DNA of 45,153 nucleotides from assembly GCA_021372435.1 (NCBI GenBank), contig JAJFUK010000156.1, positions 1 to 45,153 on the forward strand, written 5' to 3'. Below, one piece after another: positions 1 through 8,500 of the stretch. Position 1 is the stretch's first letter. Each line of letters opens with the position of its first letter. Both the position numbers and the translations under genes were made by a program. The DNA is from Actinomycetes bacterium (GTDB taxonomy: Bacteria > Actinomycetota > Thermoleophilia > RBG-16-64-13). Below the pieces are notes generated by a model. That model worked only from the letters and a program-made list of their open reading frames with translations. It had not been told where the DNA came from and made no database searches.

Positions 1-873
1 CAGGTGGACACCTGTTTGGCCAGCATCGAGAGTCTGCTCGACGGCCCCAATCGCCAGGACGTCGCTCTCGTCGGCCTGGGCCGGCTGGGCCGGTCGTTGC
101 TGGCCCATTTCGCCGGCAAGCGGCCCCTGCTCCGCATCACCGCCGGGTTCGACGCCGACCCAGCGCTCATCGGCACCTCCATCGACGGCTGCCCGGTCTA
201 CAGCGCGACCGATATGGAACGAGTGGTGGCCGAACAGGGCATCCGCATCGCGATCCTGGCGGTGCCGCCCGAGATGGCGCAGAGTTCCGCGGAGGTCCTG
301 GTGCGGGCGGGCGTTCGCAGCTTCGTCGACTTCACCGGCGCGCCTCTGCGGGTCCCTGACGACGTCTTCGTCGACCACATGGATATCACCTCTGCGCTGG
401 AATCGGCCGCCTTCTTCGCCCGCCAGGAACAGACGGAGCCGGCCGTGGAGAACGGCGGAGAGAACGGCGCTGATGCCGAGATGTATCCCATCATCCAGAC
501 GATCGACACGCTCCTAGCGGGGGCCCATATGAAACTCGAGGATTTGGCCAAGAAGATCGACGCCAGGATCTTGACACCCGGCTCCGGAGAGGCCGAGGTG
601 ACCCGGATCTACGCAGGCGACCGGGTCAGCGACCTGCTGAACGAGGCTTCCGACACGACCCTGCTGGTGACCAATCTGGCGAACCTACAGATGGTGCGGG
701 TGGCGGAACTGATGGAGGTGCCCGGCATCTGCTTCGTCGACGGCATCGATCCCGGCCCGGATATCGTCGAGCTCGCCACCGAGAACGGCACCGTCCTCAT
801 GGTCTCCCCCTTGGGCGTCTTCGAGACCTGCGGCCTCATCTATCAACTGCTCACTCCCGAAACGCGGGGCTGA
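1..873 (+). CDS. rex: Rex-like NAD(H)-sensing repressor fused to a DRTGG domain (5' end outside window)
   Basis: Redox-sensing transcriptional regulator. Counting from the in-frame GTG at position 4, residues 18-145 are a Rex-type Rossmann fold: the dinucleotide motif GLGRLG, then an acidic residue in FDADP, then the ILAVPPE stretch typical of Rex. Residues 170-285 form a DRTGG domain, with an acidic linker between. The N-terminal winged helix that binds DNA is missing because the reading frame runs off the left edge; position 1 is an in-frame Gln codon, so the GTG is probably internal. Rex responds to the NADH/NAD+ ratio, a sensible input for a locus of NAD-linked hydrogenases. The DRTGG tail is unusual for Rex, and a second DRTGG protein lies 2 kb downstream. 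The Rex assignment is firm for the Rossmann part; DNA binding is inferred. Confidence 0.85.
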   Translation, partial: QVDTCLASIESLLDGPNRQDVALVGLGRLGRSLLAHFAGKRPLLRITAGFDADPALIGTSIDGCPVYSATDMERVVAEQGIRIAILAVPPEMAQSSAEVLVRAGVRSFVDFTGAPLRVPDDVFVDHMDITSALESAAFFARQEQTEPAVENGGENGADAEMYPIIQTIDTLLAGAHMKLEDLAKKIDARILTPGSGEAEVTRIYAGDRVSDLLNEASDTTLLVTNLANLQMVRVAELMEVPGICFVDGIDPGPDIVELATENGTVLMVSPLGVFETCGLIYQLLTPETRG

Positions 874-887
874 TCCGCCGGAAAGCC

Positions 888-2843
888 ATGGAATTCGTGT
901 CGTACGACATCGCAAGCAACGACTTCCGCCGGGCGGGCGCCGCCTCACGCTCCATCAAGGAGCATCTCAAGCGGATCGGCGCCGACGCGGAGGCCATCCG
1001 CCGGACGATGATCGCCGCCTATGAAGCGGAGATGAACGTGGTCATCCACTCGGTGGGGGGACGGCTGGAAGCATCGCTCTGCGATTCCCAGATCGACGTC
1101 AACGTGGTGGACGATGGACCGGGCATCCCCGACGTCGAGCAGGCCATGGTCGAGGGGTTCTCGACGGCCGGCGCCGAGGCCCGGGCCCTCGGATTCGGCG
1201 CCGGGATGGGACTGCCGAACATCCGGCGCAACGCCGACCGCCTTCGCATCAGCTCGCGGATGGGCGAGGGCACGCGCGTGAGCTTCACCGTCTACCTGAA
1301 GCCCGGCGAGGCCGTGCCGTCCCGGCTCGTGTCGCTGTATGCCTCGGCCGACCGGTGCCGGGACTGCAGAGCCTGTCTCACCGCCTGTCCCACCCAGGCC
1401 ATGCGGGTCAGGGACGGGCGCCCGAGCGTCCTCGAACACCTGTGCGTGGACTGCGCCGAGTGCATCGCCGCGTGCAGCAGCCGGGCCCTCACCCTGCGCG
1501 ACGAAGTCCCGACCCTAGAGGACGTCCCCGACAGGGAGCGCACCCTGCTTGTGGTGCCGCCGGCGCTGCTCGCGGGATGTGGAGCCGATTACTCCCCTGC
1601 CCAGGTCATGGCCGCCTTGCGAGGATTGGGCTTCGCCGACGTGATCACGTCGGCCCCGTTCGAAGCCGCGTTGCGGGATGCCGCGACCGCCCGGGACGCG
1701 CCGGCGACGCCGGCCGGGCCGGAGGTCCGGGATCAGGCCGCACCGGCTTGGGATCAGGCCGGGCCGGTTTGGGATCAGGCCGCACCGCCTTGGGATCAGG
1801 CCGCTTCGCCGCTCCGCCCCGTGATCGTTCCGTCGTGCCCGGCGATAGTGAACCTGATCGAGCTGCGCTTCCCCTCGTTGGTGACCTGTCTGGCGCCGTT
1901 CGACTCTCCTTGGGAAGCCGTGCAGGCCGTCTACGGCCACCGGGCGGTCGCATACGTCGTCTCGTGTCCCAGCCAGCGTTCAGCCCTGCTGCTCCAGGCG
2001 CAGGCACGGGGCGAGGGCGAGGGCCCAGCGGAGGCTCCCACCGATGGGGGGAGGAGACCCACCCGGGTCGCGCACCCCGAGCCCGCCGCCGAGTATCTCA
2101 CCCCCGAGGTGGTCCACCAGGCAGTGATGGTACGGCTTACCGGAGGCGAGACGGCCGGCGCCGACGTGGGCGACGCTGGGTGCGAGGCCGCCGCGACGCC
2201 CGCGGCCGCCGGCGTGGGCCCGGGCGCAGCCGCAGACCGGGGCACCGCGGAGAGGGGCGACACCCGGGAGGACGGCGACACCCGGCAGGCCGCCATGACC
2301 CCGGCGGCGGTGGAAGCATGGGCGGGAGCAGGCGCCGCGCCGGGGGCCGATCCGGCGCCAGCCGCTGGGCCGCTGCGGACCCGGTCCGACGGCCTGCTCA
2401 CCGTCACGGGGATACGCCATGTCATCACGGTACTCGAGCAGGTCGAGAATGGACTCTTGTCGGACGTAGACGTCCTCGACCTATATGCCTGCGAAGGCGG
2501 TTGCTTCGGTTCGCCCCTTCTGCCTGAGAACCACCATGTGGCCTCGCACCGCTGGGACCGAGGCCGGGTGGCCGCCGACATGGGCGTCGGGACCGCCGTC
2601 ACGCGCCGCCGTCCGTTCGCCGCCCGGCCCGGCATCCGGCTCGACGAGGACATGGGACGCGCCATCCAGAAACTCGGGCGCATGCAGGCCCTCATCCGCT
2701 CTTTGCCGGGGAGGGACTGCGGTGCCTGCGGCGCGCCCACCTGCGCCGCGCTGGCCGAAGACGTCGTCATGGAGCGCGCGGTCATCGAGCTCTGTCCTTA
2801 CGCATCCCCCGCGAGCGACGAGAAGGAGGTCCCGGACCGATGA
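888..2843 (+). CDS. RsbW-like HATPase / 2[4Fe-4S] ferredoxin / H-cluster-like / CGACG FeS multidomain sensor
   Basis: The function is not established; this looks like a redox or H2 sensor with an anti-sigma-type kinase head. Residues 1-145 form a GHKL ATPase of the RsbW class (DDGPGIP, GAGMGLPNI). Residues 155-205 carry two 4Fe-4S Cys clusters (CRDCRACLTACP, CVDCAECIAACS). Residues 215-560 resemble a reduced [FeFe]-hydrogenase H-cluster domain and retain four Cys in the expected places: C317 (PSCPAIV), C360 (VVSCPSQ), and C535 and C539 (ACEGGC). The C-terminus (about 600-640) is a four-Cys FeS domain of the RnfB/CODH type (DCGACGAPTC and a later CP). Two insertions break the H-cluster domain: a DQAAPAW-type repeat near residue 282 and an Ala/Gly/Pro-rich stretch near 430-500. 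The stop overlaps the next gene by ATGA. Confidence 0.72.
   Translation: MEFVSYDIASNDFRRAGAASRSIKEHLKRIGADAEAIRRTMIAAYEAEMNVVIHSVGGRLEASLCDSQIDVNVVDDGPGIPDVEQAMVEGFSTAGAEARALGFGAGMGLPNIRRNADRLRISSRMGEGTRVSFTVYLKPGEAVPSRLVSLYASADRCRDCRACLTACPTQAMRVRDGRPSVLEHLCVDCAECIAACSSRALTLRDEVPTLEDVPDRERTLLVVPPALLAGCGADYSPAQVMAALRGLGFADVITSAPFEAALRDAATARDAPATPAGPEVRDQAAPAWDQAGPVWDQAAPPWDQAASPLRPVIVPSCPAIVNLIELRFPSLVTCLAPFDSPWEAVQAVYGHRAVAYVVSCPSQRSALLLQAQARGEGEGPAEAPTDGGRRPTRVAHPEPAAEYLTPEVVHQAVMVRLTGGETAGADVGDAGCEAAATPAAAGVGPGAAADRGTAERGDTREDGDTRQAAMTPAAVEAWAGAGAAPGADPAPAAGPLRTRSDGLLTVTGIRHVITVLEQVENGLLSDVDVLDLYACEGGCFGSPLLPENHHVASHRWDRGRVAADMGVGTAVTRRRPFAARPGIRLDEDMGRAIQKLGRMQALIRSLPGRDCGACGAPTCAALAEDVVMERAVIELCPYASPASDEKEVPDR
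1731..1810 (+). repeat. 21-bp in-frame tandem repeat, about 3.8 copies
   Basis: Units start at 1731, 1752, 1773 and 1794, each opening with GATCAGGCC. The period of 21 keeps the reading frame and encodes a repeated seven-residue DQAAPAW-like unit inside the H-cluster-like domain of the sensor protein. Differences between copies are few, which suggests a recent expansion. It lies between the FeS part and the first H-cluster Cys, so it probably forms a flexible surface loop. Confidence 0.9.
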
Positions 2844-3223
2844 GACTACGGGAATTGGTACGCGTCCTGGAACTCGAGGAGCTCACCCCTGCGCCCGTCA
2901 CGCCTGTCGGGATGGAGGGCGGGGCCGGCGCGGACTCCGATCCGGACATCACCCGGGGATACGCGTCCGATCTATTGAGCGACGTCCTGGCGAACGCGCC
3001 CGCGGGCGGCGTCCTGGTGACCCTGCAGGTACACCTGAACGTCATCGCCGTGGCCAGTCACGCCGGCCTGCGGGCGGTCATCTTCTCTTGCGGGCGGCGT
3101 CCCGAAAACGACGTCATCGCCCGGGCTGCGGATGAGGGGCTGTCGCTCTTCGCTTCGCGGGCCGACACCTTCGAGTTGGCCGGTCGCCTCTACGAGCTCG
3201 GACTGAGAGGAAGTCCCGCGTGA
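2840..3223 (+). CDS. Stand-alone DRTGG-domain protein
   Basis: A 127-residue protein with little beyond a DRTGG domain: an N-terminal MRLRELVRVLELEEL helix, then the alternating strand/helix pattern ending in LFASRADTFELAGRLYELG. DRTGG domains occur beside CBS or kinase domains and in clostridial hydrogenase loci; their ligand is not settled. The gene overlaps the upstream multidomain sensor by ATGA, so the two are probably translationally coupled and may act together. It shares only the fold, not close sequence, with the DRTGG tail of the Rex fusion. The domain is assigned with fair confidence; the role is unknown. Confidence 0.7.
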   Translation: MRLRELVRVLELEELTPAPVTPVGMEGGAGADSDPDITRGYASDLLSDVLANAPAGGVLVTLQVHLNVIAVASHAGLRAVIFSCGRRPENDVIARAADEGLSLFASRADTFELAGRLYELGLRGSPA

Positions 3224-3257
3224 GTCTAGCGAAGCCCAAAGCAGAAGGACACCATGC

Positions 3258-4040
3258 TTGAGCGAAGACCCGGCAGCCATGGATCTTCAGTTGAAGCGAT
3301 ACCGCGCGGACCTGCACATCCACACGGCGCTCTCGCCCTGCGCTTCGGACGAGATGACGCCTCCGGCCATCGTCGCGACGGCCTTGAAGGTCGGTCTTGA
3401 CATGATCGCAGTCTCCGACCACAACTCGGCGGGCAACGTGGCCGCCGTCCAAGAGGCCGCCGGCGCGGCGGGGGGCAGGCCGGCCGTGCTCCCCGGCATG
3501 GAGATCACGTCCGTCGAAGAAGTGCACGTACTCGGCCTTTTCCCCAGCATCGAGGCGGCCTGGAGCGTATCCGCCCGGCTTCGCGCGCTGCTTCCTCCGG
3601 CCAACGGGGGTTATTACTCCTTCTTCGGAGACCAGCGCCTGCTCGACGCCGAAGGGCGTGCGGTGGGTACCGAGACCGCAGCCCTCGCCTACGCCAGTCC
3701 CCTCGGCCTGAACGAGACGGTGGCCCTTATCCATGACGCCGGCGGGGTGGCCATAGCGGCACACGTGGATCGCAAAGCCTTCAGCGTCTTCTCCCAGCTC
3801 GGGTTCTTCCCGCCAAATGCGGGTTTCGACGGGATCGAGGTGACCCGGCACGTGATGCCCCGTTCACCCCAGTCGGCGGAGCTCGCCGCCCTGGGCCTGC
3901 CCATGACCGGCTCCTCCGACGCCCATTTCTTGGAAGAGATCGGGAGCGGGACGACCGAACTGCGCCTCATCGAACCGACGTTCGCCGAGCTGGCGCTCGC
4001 ACTCGTCGGCGCCGGCGATCGGAGCGTGGCCCATGCATGA
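3258..4040 (+). CDS. PHP-domain metal-dependent phosphoesterase
   Basis: PHP-family hydrolase of about 260 residues. The first metal motif is DLHIHTALSPC (residues 18-28), followed by SDHNS, GMEIT and IAAHVDRK, and near the C-terminus by the SSDAH motif (about residue 222). Together these provide the His/Asp/Glu set for the usual two- or three-metal site. Relatives hydrolyse phosphate esters, for example histidinol phosphate or small nucleotides; the substrate here is unknown. The TTG start is chosen because AGAAGGA lies 8 nt upstream; the in-frame ATG at 3279 has no ribosome site. The 3' end overlaps the next gene by 8 nt. PHP proteins next to DRTGG and HATPase genes are a recurring feature of clostridial HydABC loci, so a regulatory role is inferred. 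Confidence 0.8.
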   Translation: MSEDPAAMDLQLKRYRADLHIHTALSPCASDEMTPPAIVATALKVGLDMIAVSDHNSAGNVAAVQEAAGAAGGRPAVLPGMEITSVEEVHVLGLFPSIEAAWSVSARLRALLPPANGGYYSFFGDQRLLDAEGRAVGTETAALAYASPLGLNETVALIHDAGGVAIAAHVDRKAFSVFSQLGFFPPNAGFDGIEVTRHVMPRSPQSAELAALGLPMTGSSDAHFLEEIGSGTTELRLIEPTFAELALALVGAGDRSVAHA

Positions 4041-5139
4041 CCTGTCTCTCTATCTGCTCGAAGTGCTCGAGAACTCGGTGCGCGCGGAGGCGACGCGCGT
4101 GGACATCGGCCTCTTCATCGACGAGGCGAGCGACCAGTTGCGTTTGAGTGTCGACGACGATGGACGCGGCCTGGCCACGACGCCTGAGCAGACGCTCGAT
4201 CCGTTCTACACCACCAAACCGGGCAAGAAGACCGGGTTGGGCCTGAGCCTGCTGAGGGCGGAGGCCCAGGCGGCCGGTGGCGACCTCACCATCGGGCCGT
4301 CCCCCACCCTCGGGGGCGTGCGGGTAGAGGCCATCATGCGGTGGAACCATGTCGACCGGCCTCCGCTAGGAGACATCGGCACGACCATCATCGTCACCGC
4401 GGCGATGAACCCAGGCATCGAGTTCACGGTCAGCCTGGCGGGCGACCAGTTCGTTCCCCCTCTCCGACACGCGCCGCCTCTCGAGGCGGCCGGGAGGCTG
4501 GCTGGAGAACGGCCGGCCGGGCGCCCGGCCGAACGATGCACCAAGGAGTCAACCGACAAGGGAGTCGAGAATATGGCCAACGAGAGTGAGAAACCAGACC
4601 GCAACTGCCCGGGCGGCTGCGAAGAAGCCTCAGAGGAGGAGCTTCTCGCCCGGCTGGATGAGGTCATCGAGAGCTACAAGGGCAAACCCGGCGCGCTCAT
4701 CCCCGTGCTGCAGCTGGCTCAGGGGATCTTCGGCTATCTGCCCGAGGTCGCCCTCAAACGCATCGCCAAGAAGATGAACAAGTCGTACAGCGAGGTCGCG
4801 GGAGTGGTGGGCTTCTACTCCTTCTTCTCTACCGTCCCGCGAGGCCGCAACCTCGTCCGCGTCTGCCTGGGCACCGCCTGCTACGTGCGGGGCGGCCTGC
4901 AGGTCCTCGAGTCCCTGAAGAAGGAGTTGGGGATCGACGTAGGCGAGACGACCGAAGACCGCGAGTTCTCTCTGGAGGTGGCCCGCTGCTTCGGAGCATG
5001 CGGCTTGGCCCCCGTGATCACGGTCAACGACACCGTCCACCATCGGGTCAAGCCGGCTCGGATCAACGAGATCCTTGCCCAGTACGGCTCCACGGCGAGG
5101 GAACCCGTCACAGCCGGGGCCGGTGAAAGGAGCATCTGA
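4033..5139 (+). CDS. hydC: GHKL ATPase fused in frame to HydC (NuoE-like [2Fe-2S] subunit)
   Basis: Two proteins that are usually separate share one reading frame. Residues 1-150 form a histidine-kinase-type ATPase (LLEVLENSVRAEA as N box, DDDGRGL as G1, TGLGLSLL as G2) without a His phosphoacceptor. After a Pro/Arg/Ala-rich linker (about 150-180), residues 181-368 are a thioredoxin-like NuoE/HydC subunit with [2Fe-2S] ligands CLGTAC and CFGAC and an extra N-terminal NCPGGC. HydC passes electrons between HydB flavin and FeS centres in trimeric bifurcating hydrogenases. An in-frame ATG at 4573, with AAGGGAG 8 nt upstream, could start a free HydC of 188 residues, so this frame may give a fusion, a free HydC, or both. 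There is no stop codon between the parts. Confidence 0.85.
   Translation: MHDLSLYLLEVLENSVRAEATRVDIGLFIDEASDQLRLSVDDDGRGLATTPEQTLDPFYTTKPGKKTGLGLSLLRAEAQAAGGDLTIGPSPTLGGVRVEAIMRWNHVDRPPLGDIGTTIIVTAAMNPGIEFTVSLAGDQFVPPLRHAPPLEAAGRLAGERPAGRPAERCTKESTDKGVENMANESEKPDRNCPGGCEEASEEELLARLDEVIESYKGKPGALIPVLQLAQGIFGYLPEVALKRIAKKMNKSYSEVAGVVGFYSFFSTVPRGRNLVRVCLGTACYVRGGLQVLESLKKELGIDVGETTEDREFSLEVARCFGACGLAPVITVNDTVHHRVKPARINEILAQYGSTAREPVTAGAGERSI
4558..4575 (+). promoter_or_regulatory. Internal ribosome binding site and ATG for free HydC
   Basis: AAGGGAG at 4558-4564 sits 8 nt before an in-frame ATG at 4573, exactly at the junction of the ATPase and NuoE-like parts. This is a better ribosome site than those of several nearby genes. 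It argues that HydC is also, or mainly, made as a separate polypeptide. Confidence 0.55.
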
Positions 5140-5141
5140 TC

Positions 5142-5519
5142 ATGGCCGACAAGATCAAGAGTCCCGCCGAGCTCCTCGCCCTGGCCACGAAGGCGAAGGA
5201 GGGTATCGACCTCCGGTCGGGAGCCAAGGAGATCAAGGTCACGGTCCACATGGGCACCTGTGGTATCGCCGCCGGGGCCCGGGACGTGGTGGTCAACTTC
5301 ATCAGTGAGATCGCCGACGCCAAGCTGGACAACGTGACCATCCACCAATCCGGCTGCGCAGGCCTTTGCGAGATGGAGCCGATGGCGACTGTGCAGTTCG
5401 CTGATGGCTCCGTGTACCGCTACGGACATCTGGAAGGCCGGGAGAAAGTGCACGAGATCGTGCAGTCGCATCTGGTCGGCGGCGCCCCGGTATCAGCCTA
5501 CCTCATCCAATCGGAGTAG
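5142..5519 (+). CDS. Thioredoxin-like [2Fe-2S] ferredoxin of the hydrogenase operon
   Basis: A 125-residue thioredoxin-fold [2Fe-2S] protein. It has VTVHMGTCGIAAGAR with one Cys, then the SGCAGLCEMEP pair (Cx3C); the second Cys of the first pair is Ala, as in many relatives found between hydC and hydB. It probably transfers electrons to, or assembles with, the HydB subunit, whose own N-terminus has the same fold. AAAGGAG precedes the ATG, and only 2 nt separate it from the upstream gene. Assignment to the family is confident; whether it is a fourth subunit of the complex is inferred from position. Confidence 0.82.
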   Translation: MADKIKSPAELLALATKAKEGIDLRSGAKEIKVTVHMGTCGIAAGARDVVVNFISEIADAKLDNVTIHQSGCAGLCEMEPMATVQFADGSVYRYGHLEGREKVHEIVQSHLVGGAPVSAYLIQSE

Positions 5520-5526
5520 CCGCGCG

Positions 5527-8500
5527 ATGGAACACATCAAGAACCACATACTCGTCTGCACAGGGGGCGGCTGCATCGCCTCGGGTGCGCTCGAAGTCAG
5601 CGCCGCCTTCACCAAAGAACTGGAGGACATGGGCTTGGCCGGGGAGAACCGTGTCATCGAGACCGGTTGCCTGGGGCCCTGCGCCGTGGGACCGGTGGTG
5701 CTGATCTACCCCGACGGCGTGTTCTACCAGAACGTCAATATCCCCGACGTCCACGAGATCGTCGCTGAACACCTACTCAAAGGCCGGATCGTCAACCGCC
5801 TCGTGAGCCACGCCCCCGGCACCGACCGGACCGTGGCCGAGATAAGCGACGTGGAGTTCTTCAGCCGGCAGATCAAGATCGTGCTGCGCAACTCGGGGAT
5901 CATCGACCCCCTCAAGATCGAGGAGTACATCGCCCGCGAGGGTTACCAGGCCTTGGCCAAGGTACTCACGGAGATGACCCCCGAGGAGGTCATCACGGAG
6001 GTCACCCGCAGCGGCCTGCGCGGCCGGGGCGGCGCCGGCTTCCCCACCGGCCTCAAGTGGAAGTTCGCCCGGCAGACCCAGTCCGACGTCAAGTACATCA
6101 TCTGTAACGCCGATGAGGGCGACCCGGGCGCGTTCATGGACCGGTCGGTCTTGGAAGGCGACCCCCACAGCCTGATCGAGGGCATGGCGATCGGCGCATA
6201 CGCCATCGGAGCCAAGCAGGGTTACGTCTACCTGCGGGCTGAGTATCCGCTGGCCGTCGAGCGGCTGCAGTACGCGATCGACCAAGCGCGCGAATACGGT
6301 CTACTCGGCAAGGACATCATGGGCACCGGGTTCGAGTTCGACCTCGAGATACGGATGGGCTCCGGCGCCTTCGTCTGCGGCGAGGAGACCGCCCTCATGC
6401 GTTCCATCGAGGGCAAGCGCGGCGAGCCCCGTCCCCGTCCTCCGTTCCCGGCGGTAAAAGGCCTCTGGGACAAGCCCAGTGTCCTCAACAACGTGGAGAC
6501 CTTCGCCAACATCGCCCCCATCATCATGAGGGGCTGGGAGTGGTTCGCCAGCACCGGCACCGAGAAGAGCAAGGGCACCAAGGTGTTCGCGCTCGGCGGC
6601 GCCATCCAGCACGCCGGTCTGGTCGAGGTGCCGATCGGAGTGCAGCTGGGCGAGATCGTGTATGAGATCGGCGGCGGAGTGCCGAACGACAAGGACTTCA
6701 AGGCCGTGCAACTCGGCGGTCCTTCCGGCGGCTGCATCCCCAAGACCGACCTGAATGTGCCGGTGGATTACGAGACTCTGCAGGACCTGGGAGCCATCAT
6801 GGGGTCCGGCGGCTGCATCGTCATGGACGACGACAGTTGCATGGTCGACGTGGCCCGCTACTTCCTCGACTTCATCCAGGACGAGAGTTGCGGCAAGTGC
6901 CCGCCCTGCCGGGTCGGTACCAAACGGATGCTCGAGATCGTCACCCGCATATGCAACGGTGAAGGCGAAGAAGGCGATATCGAGAGACTCATCGATCTGG
7001 GCAATATGATCAAAGACACCGCCTTGTGCGGACTGGGCCAGACGGCGCCCAACCCGGTGCTCTCGACCATCCGCCACTTCCGCCACGAATACGAGGCCCA
7101 CATCAAGGAGCACTATTGCGAAGCCGGCGTGTGCTCCACCATGTTCACGGCAAGGTGCATCAACGCGTGCCCGGCAAGAGTGAACGTACCCGGCTTCGTC
7201 AGCCTCATCGGTGAACGGCGCTTCGATGAGGCCCTCAAGCTCCACCGGGAGCGGAACCCGCTGGCCAGCATCTGCGGCCGGGTGTGCTTCCATCCCTGCG
7301 AGAGCAAGTGCCAGCGCCGTACGCTGGACGAGGCCGTGGCCATCCGCAGTCTGAAGCGCTTCATGACCGAGCAGGAGACCGAGGTCCAGGTGCCGGAGAT
7401 CCGCGAGAACGCGGAGAACGCGGCCCGCAAGGTGGCCATCATCGGGAGCGGTCCGGCCGGACTCTCCTGCGCCTACTTCCTCGCGCGGCTGGGTTACAAG
7501 CCCACCATCTTCGAGAAGGAGCCCAGCCCCGGCGGCATGCTGGTGCAGGCCATCCCGGCCTACCGTCTGCCTCGGGAGGAGGTGGGCCGCGAGATCGGCA
7601 TGATCCGGCAGATGGGCGTGAAGATCGAGACCGGCAAGGAGCTCGGCCACGACTTCACCCTGCAGGACCTGCGGTGGCAAGGCTACGAAGCGGTGTTCCT
7701 TGGAGTGGGAGCGCCGAACGGCATAGGGCTGGGCATCCCCGGCGAAGAAGGCGGAGGAGTCATCGAGGCCCTCACCTTCCTCCGGGAGTACAACGTGCAC
7801 GGCACCGCCGCCGTGGGCGAGGAGGTGGCCGTCGTCGGAGGCGGCAACTCCGCCATCGACGCCGCCCGGACCGCGCTTCGGCTCGGCGCCAAGCATGTGA
7901 ACATCCTGTATCGCCGCCAGCGCGAGCAGATGCCCGCCTGGACGGAAGAAGTGCTGGCCGCCGACGAAGAGGGGATCACCCTGCTGCCGCTGACCGCCCC
8001 GAAGGAGATCATCCGCGACGCCGACGGCAAGATCACCGGCGTCCTCTGCGCGCAGATGGCTTTGGGAGATTACGACAGGAGCGGCCGGCGTCGTCCGGTA
8101 GCCGGTCGTAATCCGGACTTCACCGTACCGTGCGACCAAGTGATAGCGGCCATCGGCCAGACCCTCGACGCGCAGTCTCTGGTAGGCGGCATGCTGGTCG
8201 AGACTAGGAACGGATGGCTGAAGGTCGATCCGGCCACCGGCGCCACCAACGTGGAGTGGATCTTCGCAGGCGGTGACGCGGCCACCGGCCCGGCCTCGGT
8301 AGTCGAGGCGGTAGCCGCGGGCGAGAAGGCCGCGGCAGCCATCGACGAGTACCTGACCGGAGCCAACCACGCCTTCTGGCGGCGTGAGATCGCCGTCGAC
8401 ACGTACTTCAACCCTGATGCCGAACCGGCGCCCACTCCGCGGGCAGGCGTCGTCTGTCTCGACCCCGAAGCCCGGGTCTGCACTTTCGACGAGGTCGAGC

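Noticed and set aside
6301-8370. Long antisense frame of 689 codons opposite hydB
   Set aside because: Shadow of a high-GC gene; no family similarity and fully opposite strong NuoF/GltD motifs. The same applies to 14633-16648 and 16464-17741 on the - strand.
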